NCBI GenBank assembly: GCA_028533045.1
Contig: JAQQAP010000025.1
Coordinates: 1 to 40,720 of the forward strand
DNA: 40,720 bases
Source of the DNA: Spirochaetales bacterium
Lineage (GTDB): Bacteria; Spirochaetota; Spirochaetia; DSM-2461
Direction: 5' to 3'
Position 1 is the stretch's first letter, and every line of letters starts with the position of its first letter. A program made the position numbers and the translations under genes. The notes under the pieces were generated by a model, which did not search any database, was not told the origin of the DNA, and worked only from the letters and a program-made list of their open reading frames with translations. Shown piece by piece: positions 1-7,052 of this stretch.

Positions 1-467
1 GTTTCGCTATCACCCAAACCTTTCAGCTAAAGTCACTCACAGAAAAACAAACTCAAAGATAGAAAGAAATTATCAAAACAAGTTGTTTTCCTGTAACTAT
101 ATAGATCGTCAAATCAGAAAAGACCTGGCCGAATATACGAGAGAGACGGTTCAATTCGGTCGTAATATGAATAACTGTATGGATAGATTCTCCTGTTATA
201 TCTTCTGGCATAATTTCATGAAGCCATATCGAATTAATAAAAGAAAATCAGCTTACTCCTATCATGGGGAATGCGCCGGTTTTTCTTTAAAAAAAATCAA
301 GGAGATTGTTGATGCAGTAATATCAGGTCCAGTGGTACGAGAATGTGAATCCAAACAATATCTGACAAACTTCCAGAGAAAACATTGGGATCGAGAATTA
401 CTCAACCCAATGAATGTTGCCATGGTTTAATCGGGAGATGGGGATAGAGCTCAAGGATTGGGAACAT
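1..467 (+). mobile_element. Right end of an insertion sequence (left part outside window)
   Basis: This is the distal part of an IS. It holds the 3' end of a transposase frame (2-430) and, 18 bp after its stop, the terminal repeat AGCTCAAGGATTGGGAACAY at 448-467, followed by TA at 468-469. The same 20-bp end occurs at both ends of the 162-bp elements at 5324-5485 and 25576-25737, which identifies it as a true terminal inverted repeat. The outer TA in all copies suggests a TA target duplication, but the other IS end lies outside the window and cannot be checked. The insertion abuts the stop codon of the TPR gene at 471. Confidence 0.75.
2..430 (+). CDS. Transposase, C-terminal part (5' truncated by window edge)
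   Basis: The frame is open from base 2 to a TAA at 428-430, giving about 142 residues, so the gene begins upstream of the window. The block DRQIRKDLAEYTRETVQF followed by NNCMDRF and HNFMKPYRI resembles the conserved end of DDE-type transposases, where the last catalytic acid is followed by an HN-x-K-P-R-type segment. I cannot assign the IS family with confidence. The placement just inside a terminal inverted repeat independently supports a transposase. No internal stop or frameshift is seen in the visible part, so the copy may be intact. Base composition is more AT-rich than in the neighbouring genes, as expected for a mobile gene. Confidence 0.65.
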   Translation, partial: FRYHPNLSAKVTHRKTNSKIERNYQNKLFSCNYIDRQIRKDLAEYTRETVQFGRNMNNCMDRFSCYIFWHNFMKPYRINKRKSAYSYHGECAGFSLKKIKEIVDAVISGPVVRECESKQYLTNFQRKHWDRELLNPMNVAMV

Positions 468-470
468 TAA

Positions 471-1814
471 CTACTGGCTATCAAGCCTCTTTAAAAGTTT
501 AAGAAGCTGACTTTTATCTATCAAGTCAATTAGCCGGGCTTCCACAAAGTTGCTTGATTCGGTACTGAAACTCCCTGGAGTCAGGTAAAATCCCCGGCCT
601 GCATGTACTTCTTTCATGCGAGCATAGAGTTCTCGTACGCTCAGTTCGCCCATATGGCCTTCTGTTCTTCCGAATCTAAAGAGAATCACATCTTCCCACT
701 TCCGGGCGCGAACCTCCGTAAGCATATCCACGTAGCTATTCTGGGCAACCTTAATATCGACAACTTTGATTTTGGCATCGGGGATGATGACATTGGAAAG
801 CTGACGGCAGAGAGTGTTGAAGTCGCTCACCGAAGCACGAAGGTAAAGACGGAGTCGCTTGTTGTTGTTCAGTTCCGTATATTTTCTAAGGAGATTTTCC
901 GTATCTTTATAGCCCGGGTTAAGGGTATAGAGGGTATTCAGGGCTTCCAGGGCATGGGGGAGGTCGCTTATGTGGTTAAAGGCGTTCGCCTGACGGTAAA
1001 GCAGCTCCTGCCGCACGTTGGGCTGTATGGTTTCGTGGCGGAGGCCTATACCAAAGTCGGTGGCAGCTTTGTCGTGTTCACTGCGTTTTTGATAAATCGT
1101 CCCGGCGTAAAGGGCCGAATTGGGGCCCCAGAGAGGATCGGCCCTAAGGTGAGTGAAAAACTTAAGTGCCAGATCGTGCTGATTCAGCTCATAGTAGCAA
1201 CAGGCCAGGGAGAATACCGCTTCTTTGTCTTCCGGATGGGAGGTGATATGCTGCTTGAGATAGTTGTGGGCTTCCCGGTAATGTTTTAGTTTAAATAGGG
1301 CCTGTCCGTAATATTTAAGGGTTTCTTCGTGGTCGGGTTGTACCGTAATGGCCCGTTTGAGAAAACTAATTGATTTCTCATAGCCCTTACGGAGATATTC
1401 AAGTTTTCCCAGAGCTGCATTGATTTCAAAGCGGTTGGGATGTTTTTCCCGGGCAAAGGCTAGGGCTTTGTAGGCTTCTTTGTTAGCCTTGCAATGCATG
1501 CAGGCCAGACCATAGTGAAGGTTTATCTCAAAATCATCCATGCTGGCATCGAGGGCGGCCGAATCAAGGAGAAGACGGTAGGTTTTCATGGCCTTGTCGA
1601 AGTTCCCCATATCATAATGGACATCGGCAATTATTTTCAGAGCACCTCGGTCCTTGGGGTTGCCGGCCAGTCTTTTGTTGGCCTCTGCCAGAAGAGTTTT
1701 CTGGTCCTTTTCCATGTTTTGGTTATTCTTATTTTTTAAAACCGATGCAATAAGTGAGATTACCACCGTAAAAAGTACAAGGATTATAGCTATTGGGATG
1801 ATATAGGAAACCAT
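471..1814 (-). CDS. Membrane-anchored TPR protein with C-terminal Mrr-like domain
   Basis: 447 aa. An N-terminal hydrophobic segment (about residues 4-25) is followed by a basic stretch, which suggests a single membrane anchor with the rest in the cytoplasm. Residues about 40-320 are helical TPR-type repeats (for example YGQALFKLKHYREAHNYLKQ and LACCYYELNQHDLALKFF). The last 90 residues (about 355-447) read like the restriction-endonuclease-like Mrr fold: WEDVILFRFGR, then VRELYARM, GRGFYLTPGSFS and ARLIDLIDKSQLLKLL. In active Mrr nucleases a D...QxK motif follows the first strand. Here the equivalent position reads LFRFGR without the lysine, so catalysis is doubtful. Function is unknown; a scaffold or sensor role is inference. 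The stop codon lies 3 bp from the TA flank of the IS at 1-467, and the gene is divergent from the envelope operon at 1913. Confidence 0.8.
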   Translation of the reverse strand: MVSYIIPIAIILVLFTVVISLIASVLKNKNNQNMEKDQKTLLAEANKRLAGNPKDRGALKIIADVHYDMGNFDKAMKTYRLLLDSAALDASMDDFEINLHYGLACMHCKANKEAYKALAFAREKHPNRFEINAALGKLEYLRKGYEKSISFLKRAITVQPDHEETLKYYGQALFKLKHYREAHNYLKQHITSHPEDKEAVFSLACCYYELNQHDLALKFFTHLRADPLWGPNSALYAGTIYQKRSEHDKAATDFGIGLRHETIQPNVRQELLYRQANAFNHISDLPHALEALNTLYTLNPGYKDTENLLRKYTELNNNKRLRLYLRASVSDFNTLCRQLSNVIIPDAKIKVVDIKVAQNSYVDMLTEVRARKWEDVILFRFGRTEGHMGELSVRELYARMKEVHAGRGFYLTPGSFSTESSNFVEARLIDLIDKSQLLKLLKRLDSQ

Positions 1815-1877
1815 TACTCAATTATCCTTAAACATGGGCTCCTTTGTCAAGAAAAATAGAAAGACTTGGTAAATAAA

Positions 1878-1906
1878 TTGACAAAATAGGGGTGAATGGT
1901 TAGGAT
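1878..1906 (+). promoter_or_regulatory. Sigma-70 promoter, leaderless type
   Basis: TTGACA at 1878-1883, a 17-bp spacer, then TAGGAT at 1901-1906. The -10 ends 6 nt before the ATG at 1913, so transcription should start at or next to the A of the start codon. An AGGA lies inside the -10 box, so a short-leader alternative with weak Shine-Dalgarno use cannot be excluded. Confidence 0.6.
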
Positions 1907-1912
1907 CTGCCT

Positions 1913-2428
1913 ATGGCCGAAGGCAACAATCCCTACATCTGTCTGAAACTGGCGGATAAATCTTTGTATAGTCTCTATAAGCCGGGGGAGAAAGGCGATA
2001 AATCTCTGACGGTTACACCGGCCAGGTCCGGTCAGGTAAAGAATGAGATCTCCCTTTTTGACTGTACCGGTGGGCGGGAACGGCTGCTCAGGGATATTCT
2101 TTTGGAAAATCCCGGGGATATGATACTGCATTTTTCCTTGAGCCACGGCTATCTCTCCTACCGGGTTACCGGCGAGGAGGGAGGAGAGCTGGATAAAGGG
2201 TTAATTGAACTCTCCCTTGTTGAAGCGGATTCTCCTTCCCGAATATCAAGTACGGAGAGAACGGACAAGACTCGGAAAACGATTACCAGCCCAAAGAGGG
2301 GAGGGCTGATTATCCTGTCCGTTCTTATTTCATTGGTAGTACTCCTCATTGGGGGGTACATAATGGCTGACCGTTCGGATAGAACCGAACTTCCCCCTCT
2401 TTCCCGTTCGGAGATGACCCCAAGATAA
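1913..2428 (+). CDS. Hypothetical protein with C-terminal membrane anchor
   Basis: 171 aa, not recognised. Residues 1-105 form a soluble domain with alternating hydrophobic positions (YICLKLADKSLYSLY, MILHFSLSHGYLSYRV). Residues 106-128 are a polar Ser/Thr/Lys/Arg linker, and about 129-150 are one strongly hydrophobic helix (GLIILSVLISLVVLLIGGYI) with a short tail after it. With no signal peptide, it looks like a tail-anchored inner-membrane protein with a cytoplasmic N-domain. Its TAA overlaps the ATG of the lytic transglycosylase (TAATG), so the two are translationally coupled, which suggests a role in wall turnover or its control. That role is inferred from context only. Confidence 0.7.
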   Translation: MAEGNNPYICLKLADKSLYSLYKPGEKGDKSLTVTPARSGQVKNEISLFDCTGGRERLLRDILLENPGDMILHFSLSHGYLSYRVTGEEGGELDKGLIELSLVEADSPSRISSTERTDKTRKTITSPKRGGLIILSVLISLVVLLIGGYIMADRSDRTELPPLSRSEMTPR

Positions 2429-4446
2429 TGGGTGTATCCTTTAAGCAAATTCTACCGGTTTTTTTCTTTTTTCTCTTCCTTTTTCCCGGCTGCAGTGAGA
2501 GTCCTGAAGACAGGGGACATCTTTCGGCGGAGGAACTCTATTTTGCTTCTCTTGACAGGGGCTTTGTGGAGGATCTTCTCCTGGATAGCGCGGAAGCCAT
2601 GGTTGAACCCTGGTCCGGCCTGGCCCTCTATGAACTGTCCCTTTCCTATCTGGACCGGCCCGTTCCTCCCTCTTTGGGGAAAATCAGCCGCCTTTGGAAG
2701 AAATATACCGCCCGTTACGGCTACGACGGCTATTCCCGGGATGTGCGGAATCAAATCAGTCTTCTATCCAATCAGGACCCTCTTGAGTCTCCCCTTCTTG
2801 GGGAAGGAGAGGGGGATGATTTTTACTCCTATTTATATAGTTTGGGCAAGGGGAAGGCCCGGGATTTTGAACCTCTGAGGGCCTTTCTGGCTGAGGAAAG
2901 AACGGAGCGGGAACTGAACTTACTTCTCCATTATCTGGGAAGCCGGGGGCTCATGGATGATATTCCCCGTCCCTATTCGGAATGGCTGACGGTAAAACTG
3001 CTCCTATTGAAAAAGGAGTACGGTGCGGCTGAAGGGAAAATCAGCTATTTGGAAAATGAACCTTCCGTAAACGGATTGGCCCAGTATTACCGGGATGTGT
3101 GGCGAGCCCTTTTAAGTCACGGAGAGAGAAGGTCTCTTTTGACCCGCTGGGAATACCGGGCCGATATTCTTGATGAGGAGGCCCGCTGGTCCCTGTTGTT
3201 TTATTCCGCCCTCTGCCGTCGAAGCATGAATGAGTTTACCCGGAGCGCTGAGCTCTTAAAACTGGCTCTGGAACCTGCGCCGGGAGAGAGCGAATACGAT
3301 CGTACCCTCTGGTACTATCTTGATGTGCAGAATAAAAAAGGGGCGAACTTAAGTTCTCTTTTAGTTGAATGGGCCCCTCTTTGGCACGATAGCGCTTTTT
3401 ATGATGACCTTGTGGAAACCACCGTAAGCGACGGGGTCTACCGGGGCGACTGGAAAGGACTTGCCCGTCTTCAGGAAGCCATGGCTCTTTACGGCTCGTC
3501 TCATAGCCGGGATATCACCTCCTGGGTAACCGTAACCGGTTCGGAGTCACGTTACCTCTATTTGAGCGATGAAGAGGTTGCTAGGCGGCTGGAAGGTATC
3601 GTGGAGCGGAACGAAGGCTCTCTGTTTACCCTCATGGCCGAATATCTAACGGAGGGGAAGGTTAGCTATTACAGTAATTTACGCTCCGATGGGGAGACAT
3701 CCCGGGATAAATCATCCGATGAAAAGGCTCTTGTCCTTTCCGGGTTGATAGAACGGTCCTATACCGCCGCCGCCCGGAAGTGGTATGATCGATACGGTCA
3801 TGAGCTGGCTCTTGAGGTCCTCCGGGATTACGCCTACTATTTACGCCGTCAGGGGGATTATCTTGAGAGTATTCGGGTCATGGGCAAGGCGTCCCGTCGG
3901 GAGGACTATGTTGTCTCCCGTGAAGACCTGACTCTGCTCTATCCCCTGGAATATGCCGGACCCATTGAGTACTGGTGCGGGGAGTACGGCATTTCCCAGC
4001 CTTTTTTTCAAGCTTTGATTAAAACGGAAAGCGGTTATGACAAGGATATCGTAAGCTATGCCGGAGCGGTGGGGTTGAGTCAGCTCATGCCTACCACTGC
4101 CGAGGATCATATGAGACGGCTGGGGCTGGAAGGGGCGGATTTAACCGAACCGGACGTAAATATTGCCTTGGGGACCCGTTATCTTAACTGGCTTTACGAG
4201 CGGGAGTACATAGATTCGCCCGTTTTGGCTGCGGCCGCCTATAACGGTGGGCCCGGTTCTGTAAGGAAATGGAATCGAACCATGGGAGGCTACCCCCGTT
4301 TACTCTATATGGAAGGAATCCCCTATACCCAAACAAGGGATTATGTGAAATCGTTGGTACAGGGGGCTGTGGTTTACAGCTTCCTTTATGATAACCGGCC
4401 CCCCGAAGAGGTTTTAAGCGAACTTCTTCCCGAACTGGCCGGATAG
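2428..4446 (+). CDS. Lytic transglycosylase, soluble Slt70-like, probable lipoprotein
   Basis: 672 aa. The N-terminus is a lipoprotein signal ending in the lipobox FPGC, so the mature protein is probably anchored in an envelope membrane. Residues about 30-510 are a long alpha-helical superhelix-like region, as in Slt70. The catalytic SLT domain spans about 515-640: ALIKTESGYD contains the catalytic glutamate near residue 533, followed by AGAVGLSQLMPTTA and AAAYNGGPGSV, the hallmark SLT motifs. The enzyme cleaves the MurNAc-GlcNAc bond in peptidoglycan to give 1,6-anhydro products. The start ATG overlaps the previous stop. uppP follows after 19 bp with its own AGGAGA ribosome-binding site, so this is an envelope operon. 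Confidence 0.9.
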   Translation: MGVSFKQILPVFFFFLFLFPGCSESPEDRGHLSAEELYFASLDRGFVEDLLLDSAEAMVEPWSGLALYELSLSYLDRPVPPSLGKISRLWKKYTARYGYDGYSRDVRNQISLLSNQDPLESPLLGEGEGDDFYSYLYSLGKGKARDFEPLRAFLAEERTERELNLLLHYLGSRGLMDDIPRPYSEWLTVKLLLLKKEYGAAEGKISYLENEPSVNGLAQYYRDVWRALLSHGERRSLLTRWEYRADILDEEARWSLLFYSALCRRSMNEFTRSAELLKLALEPAPGESEYDRTLWYYLDVQNKKGANLSSLLVEWAPLWHDSAFYDDLVETTVSDGVYRGDWKGLARLQEAMALYGSSHSRDITSWVTVTGSESRYLYLSDEEVARRLEGIVERNEGSLFTLMAEYLTEGKVSYYSNLRSDGETSRDKSSDEKALVLSGLIERSYTAAARKWYDRYGHELALEVLRDYAYYLRRQGDYLESIRVMGKASRREDYVVSREDLTLLYPLEYAGPIEYWCGEYGISQPFFQALIKTESGYDKDIVSYAGAVGLSQLMPTTAEDHMRRLGLEGADLTEPDVNIALGTRYLNWLYEREYIDSPVLAAAAYNGGPGSVRKWNRTMGGYPRLLYMEGIPYTQTRDYVKSLVQGAVVYSFLYDNRPPEEVLSELLPELAG

Positions 4447-4465
4447 GAATCTTTTAGGAGAGATT

Positions 4466-5263
4466 ATGACACTTTTACAGGGAATCATTTTGGGAATCAG
4501 CCAGGGAATCGCCGAATTCCTTCCCGTATCCAGTTCGGGGCATCTTGTGGTGCTCCGCCAGGTCATGGGGTTGGGGGATGTGCCCAAACTCTTTGACATA
4601 CTACTTCATATCGCCACGCTTTTCGTGGTTATCTATGTTTATCGGGTCAAGGTTTTGAGGCTGCTTAGGGCCCTCTGGAAGTTTATTACCCGTAACACAA
4701 GCGAGGAAGATGGGGCGGACTTAAGGATGATTCTCTTCGTTCTTATTTCCACCTTTATAACGGGAGTGATTGGTGTCAGCTTTGAGAGCCTGGGGCTCAT
4801 AGAGAATATTACCGTTACCTCCCTGGCCTTTATCGGTACCGGTCTTCTTCTCCTCTCGACTCTTTTTCTTAAACCGACTCGGGGCTATGAGCAGTTAAAA
4901 TGGACCGACTCTGTTATTGTCGGGTTCGCTCAGGGGATCGGAACGATTCCCGGTGTATCCCGTTCGGGCAGTACTATTTCCGCTGCCATGCTGGGAGGAA
5001 TGGATAGGGAAACCGCAGGGGAGTACTCCTTTATTATCTCTATTCCGGCTATCCTGGGAGCTCTTGTACTGGATATGGGGGAGGCGGGGGATCTTTTCTC
5101 CCAAGTGTCTCTGGATGTGATAGTCGTCTCTTTTCTTGTAACTGTTGTTTCCGGCTACTTTGCTTTGAGTCTGCTTATCAAGCTGCTTCAGAAGGGGACA
5201 TTTTACTTCTTTAGCTTTTATCTTATTCCCTTGGGGCTGCTATCCTTTATCTTTTTACGCTAA
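4466..5263 (+). CDS. uppP: Undecaprenyl-diphosphatase UppP (BacA)
   Basis: 265 aa integral membrane protein. It dephosphorylates undecaprenyl pyrophosphate to recycle the lipid carrier for peptidoglycan and other surface polymers, and confers bacitracin tolerance in several species. Both family signatures are present: SQGIAEFLPVSSSGHLVV at residues about 12-29 (catalytic glutamate and the serine-histidine segment) and GIGTIPGVSRSGSTI at about 157-171 (catalytic arginine). Length and the pattern of hydrophobic helices match the family. A good AGGAGA ribosome-binding site precedes the ATG. It lies 19 bp after the transglycosylase, consistent with joint expression for wall metabolism. Confidence 0.96.
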   Translation: MTLLQGIILGISQGIAEFLPVSSSGHLVVLRQVMGLGDVPKLFDILLHIATLFVVIYVYRVKVLRLLRALWKFITRNTSEEDGADLRMILFVLISTFITGVIGVSFESLGLIENITVTSLAFIGTGLLLLSTLFLKPTRGYEQLKWTDSVIVGFAQGIGTIPGVSRSGSTISAAMLGGMDRETAGEYSFIISIPAILGALVLDMGEAGDLFSQVSLDVIVVSFLVTVVSGYFALSLLIKLLQKGTFYFFSFYLIPLGLLSFIFLR

Positions 5264-5280
5264 GAAGAGGAGCTTGGAAA

Positions 5281-5529
5281 TTTACTGCGAAATTCGCGAA
5301 ATGAGACGGGAAAGGTTCTCATAGTGTTCCCAATCCTTGAGCTTTTCCTAAAAGCTCGGGATTTCATAAATCTATTAGCAAAGATCCTTCCATTTCTAAC
5401 ATTCTCATCCTCCAGAGGCAAGGAGAATGAGAAGAAAATAGTGTTTCAAACTCCCCCGAGTAAATAGCTCAAGGATTGGGAACATTACCTTCTCGTTTTA
5501 AGCTCCTTTTCGCGCCGTTTCGCGGTAAA
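5281..5529. repeat. Large imperfect inverted repeat flanking the first MITE
   Basis: The left arm TTTACTGCGAAATTCGCGAAA (21 nt, 5281-5301) and the reverse complement of the right arm 5508-5529 agree at about 18 of 22 positions (both read TTTAC, GCGAAA, CGCGAAA in order). The right arm is followed by an A-run on the plus strand, so a minus-strand terminator is not indicated. The MITE 5324-5485 lies inside. The simplest reading is an older palindrome, perhaps a terminator shared by the two convergent genes, later interrupted by the MITE. The rest of 5264-5576 holds no gene that I can see. Confidence 0.5.
5324..5485 (+). mobile_element. MITE copy 1 (162 bp, non-autonomous, TA-flanked)
   Basis: A 162-bp element with terminal inverted repeats GTGTTCCCAATCCTTGAGC on the left and GCTCAAGGATTGGGAACAT on the right, bounded by TA at 5322-5323 and 5486-5487. 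It has no coding capacity. It aligns without gaps, about four bases in five by eye, with the reverse complement of 25576-25737. The ends match the IS end at 448-467, so the IS transposase is the likely mobilising enzyme (inference). The interior contains a shared block TCCTCCAGAGGCA near the middle. Confidence 0.85.
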
Positions 5530-5576
5530 AAAAAGAGTATATAACTATGGTGGGAGTTGAATCCTATAGGGGGGAG

Positions 5577-6536
5577 CTAGATTATCCCGGAGAACTTGTT
5601 AAGGATTTCCCGGCGGAAGTCGTCTATGGAGCCAGCGTAGGAGCAGCCCGAAGCCTTCGGGTGTCCTCCGCCGCCGTAGGTGCCGGCAATTTCTCCCACG
5701 TTAATATCGCAGGAGGAGCGGAAGCTTACCGAGAGCTCCCCGGGACGGCTCTCTTTGGCAACAATAACAATCAGGGCGCCTCTAACGCTCTGTAGTTGTT
5801 TGTAGAGAGTTCCCGAATCTCTTTCCTCATCTCCGTATTCGGCAAAGTCTTCCCTTAGTTCCCAGGTAAAGAGCAGCTTCCCGTCAAATAGGGATTCGGT
5901 TCGGTTTAATACCTTTCCCAAATGCTTTTGTGAGGTAAGGGAACGACCGGAGTAGATACGCCGGTGAAAATCGGTGGGGGAAATTCCCCGTTTCATCAAA
6001 CGGTGGATTTTGGGAAACACGTCGTGATGGATGTGTTCCAGATGACGAAAATAGTCCGTATCGGTGCAGAATCCAAAGAAAATATACTCCGCTTCTTCCT
6101 CGGTAATTTCCAGGGGTGAAGCCTCAATAATATCCTGAATCAGAAGAGTCGTTGAGGGAGATTGGGGTTTAACGTAGCGGTAGTTTCCCCCTCCGTCGCC
6201 CGAAGCGTGATGATCTATTACTATGAGAGGCAGGTGCCCGTAGGCGCTAAGATCCAACCCGGTTCTATCCAGAGAAGAACAGTCAAGAAGCACCAGGGCG
6301 GTGCTACCTTCGTCAAGTTTGTCCGGTCGGGGGAGTTTGTTGGTAAAAAGAGGGGCCCAATCGACAATTTCCGGCCTGCGGAAGGGACCGTGAGAAATAA
6401 GCCGGGTAGCTTTGTTCTGTCTTTTGAGAAAAGAAGCCAGGGCCAGTTGTGATCCCAGGCAATCGCCGTCAGGATCTTCGTGGCCCAGTATAAGAAATTC
6501 TTCGTGCCTTTCCAGGGCTTCCCGTACTTCCTGCAA
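5577..6536 (-). CDS. DHH/DHHA1 phosphoesterase, NrnA-like
   Basis: 319 aa. The DHH superfamily motifs occur in order: GHEDPDGDCLGS at residues 18-29 (metal-binding aspartates), LLDCSSLDRTG at about 83-93, IDHH at 107-110, and the DHHA1 glycine-rich GGGGHPKASG at about 288-297. NrnA-type members are Mn-dependent enzymes degrading short oligoribonucleotides (nanoRNA), and some hydrolyse pAp or cyclic dinucleotide products. The exact substrate cannot be told from sequence. The frame begins with TTG at 6536, 6 bp after the stop of the upstream exported protein. No convincing Shine-Dalgarno is visible, so translation is probably coupled, and a slightly later start is possible. Confidence 0.88.
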   Translation of the reverse strand: MQEVREALERHEEFLILGHEDPDGDCLGSQLALASFLKRQNKATRLISHGPFRRPEIVDWAPLFTNKLPRPDKLDEGSTALVLLDCSSLDRTGLDLSAYGHLPLIVIDHHASGDGGGNYRYVKPQSPSTTLLIQDIIEASPLEITEEEAEYIFFGFCTDTDYFRHLEHIHHDVFPKIHRLMKRGISPTDFHRRIYSGRSLTSQKHLGKVLNRTESLFDGKLLFTWELREDFAEYGDEERDSGTLYKQLQSVRGALIVIVAKESRPGELSVSFRSSCDINVGEIAGTYGGGGHPKASGCSYAGSIDDFRREILNKFSGII

Positions 6537-6542
6537 AGGAGA

Positions 6543-6977
6543 TTAATACTCTATCTTGAAATCCTCAAAGGCTACACCGAACTTATCGGAATAGTCTTTG
6601 CTGCGATCTAGAGTACCCCAGGAGCTATCGTATTCGTTATCGATTACATAAAGTCTCATGTGATCAATCTTTCCATCTTTGTAGTAGAGAGACATATAGG
6701 GGTATTGAGGTCCCTGACCCCAAACTACCTGTCCCGGGCCATGGTTTCCCTGTTCGAACCAGTCGAGGGATACATAAACGGCAAAGAGTTCACCGTTGGG
6801 CTTGTAATATTCCACTCTGTAACCGTCAGGGTGGGGAGAAATTCGGTAAATCATTAGATTGACCGAGTAATATTCAGATTCTACTTCGGTTCCTTTCCAA
6901 GTATCCACCGCATCCTGTGCGGCAATAAAGGGTATGATCAAACCTAACAGGCATATGATAATGATAGCTTTTTTCAC
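6543..6977 (-). CDS. Small exported protein of unknown function
   Basis: 144 aa with a clear cleavable signal peptide (MKKAIIIICLLGLIIPFIAA, then QDAV). The mature part of about 123 residues is rich in aromatic residues and alternating strands (YYSVNLMIYRI, YRVEYYKPNGELFAVYVSL), suggesting a small beta-rich periplasmic or surface protein. I do not recognise the family. The start is GTG at 6977, supported by the strong AGGGAGG ribosome-binding site 7 nt upstream. The DHH gene follows after 6 bp, so they are cotranscribed, though no functional link is evident. Confidence 0.8.
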   Translation of the reverse strand: MKKAIIIICLLGLIIPFIAAQDAVDTWKGTEVESEYYSVNLMIYRISPHPDGYRVEYYKPNGELFAVYVSLDWFEQGNHGPGQVVWGQGPQYPYMSLYYKDGKIDHMRLYVIDNEYDSSWGTLDRSKDYSDKFGVAFEDFKIEY

Positions 6978-7052
6978 GTATAGGCCTCCCTAGGGCTATG
7001 GAATAACTAAATTGATTATCCAATATATTTATTCTAAATTCAAGAAGAAAAT

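Noticed and set aside
603..1289. Open frame of 228 codons on the plus strand
   Set aside because: Antisense to the TPR gene, with no ribosome-binding site and no recognisable motif.
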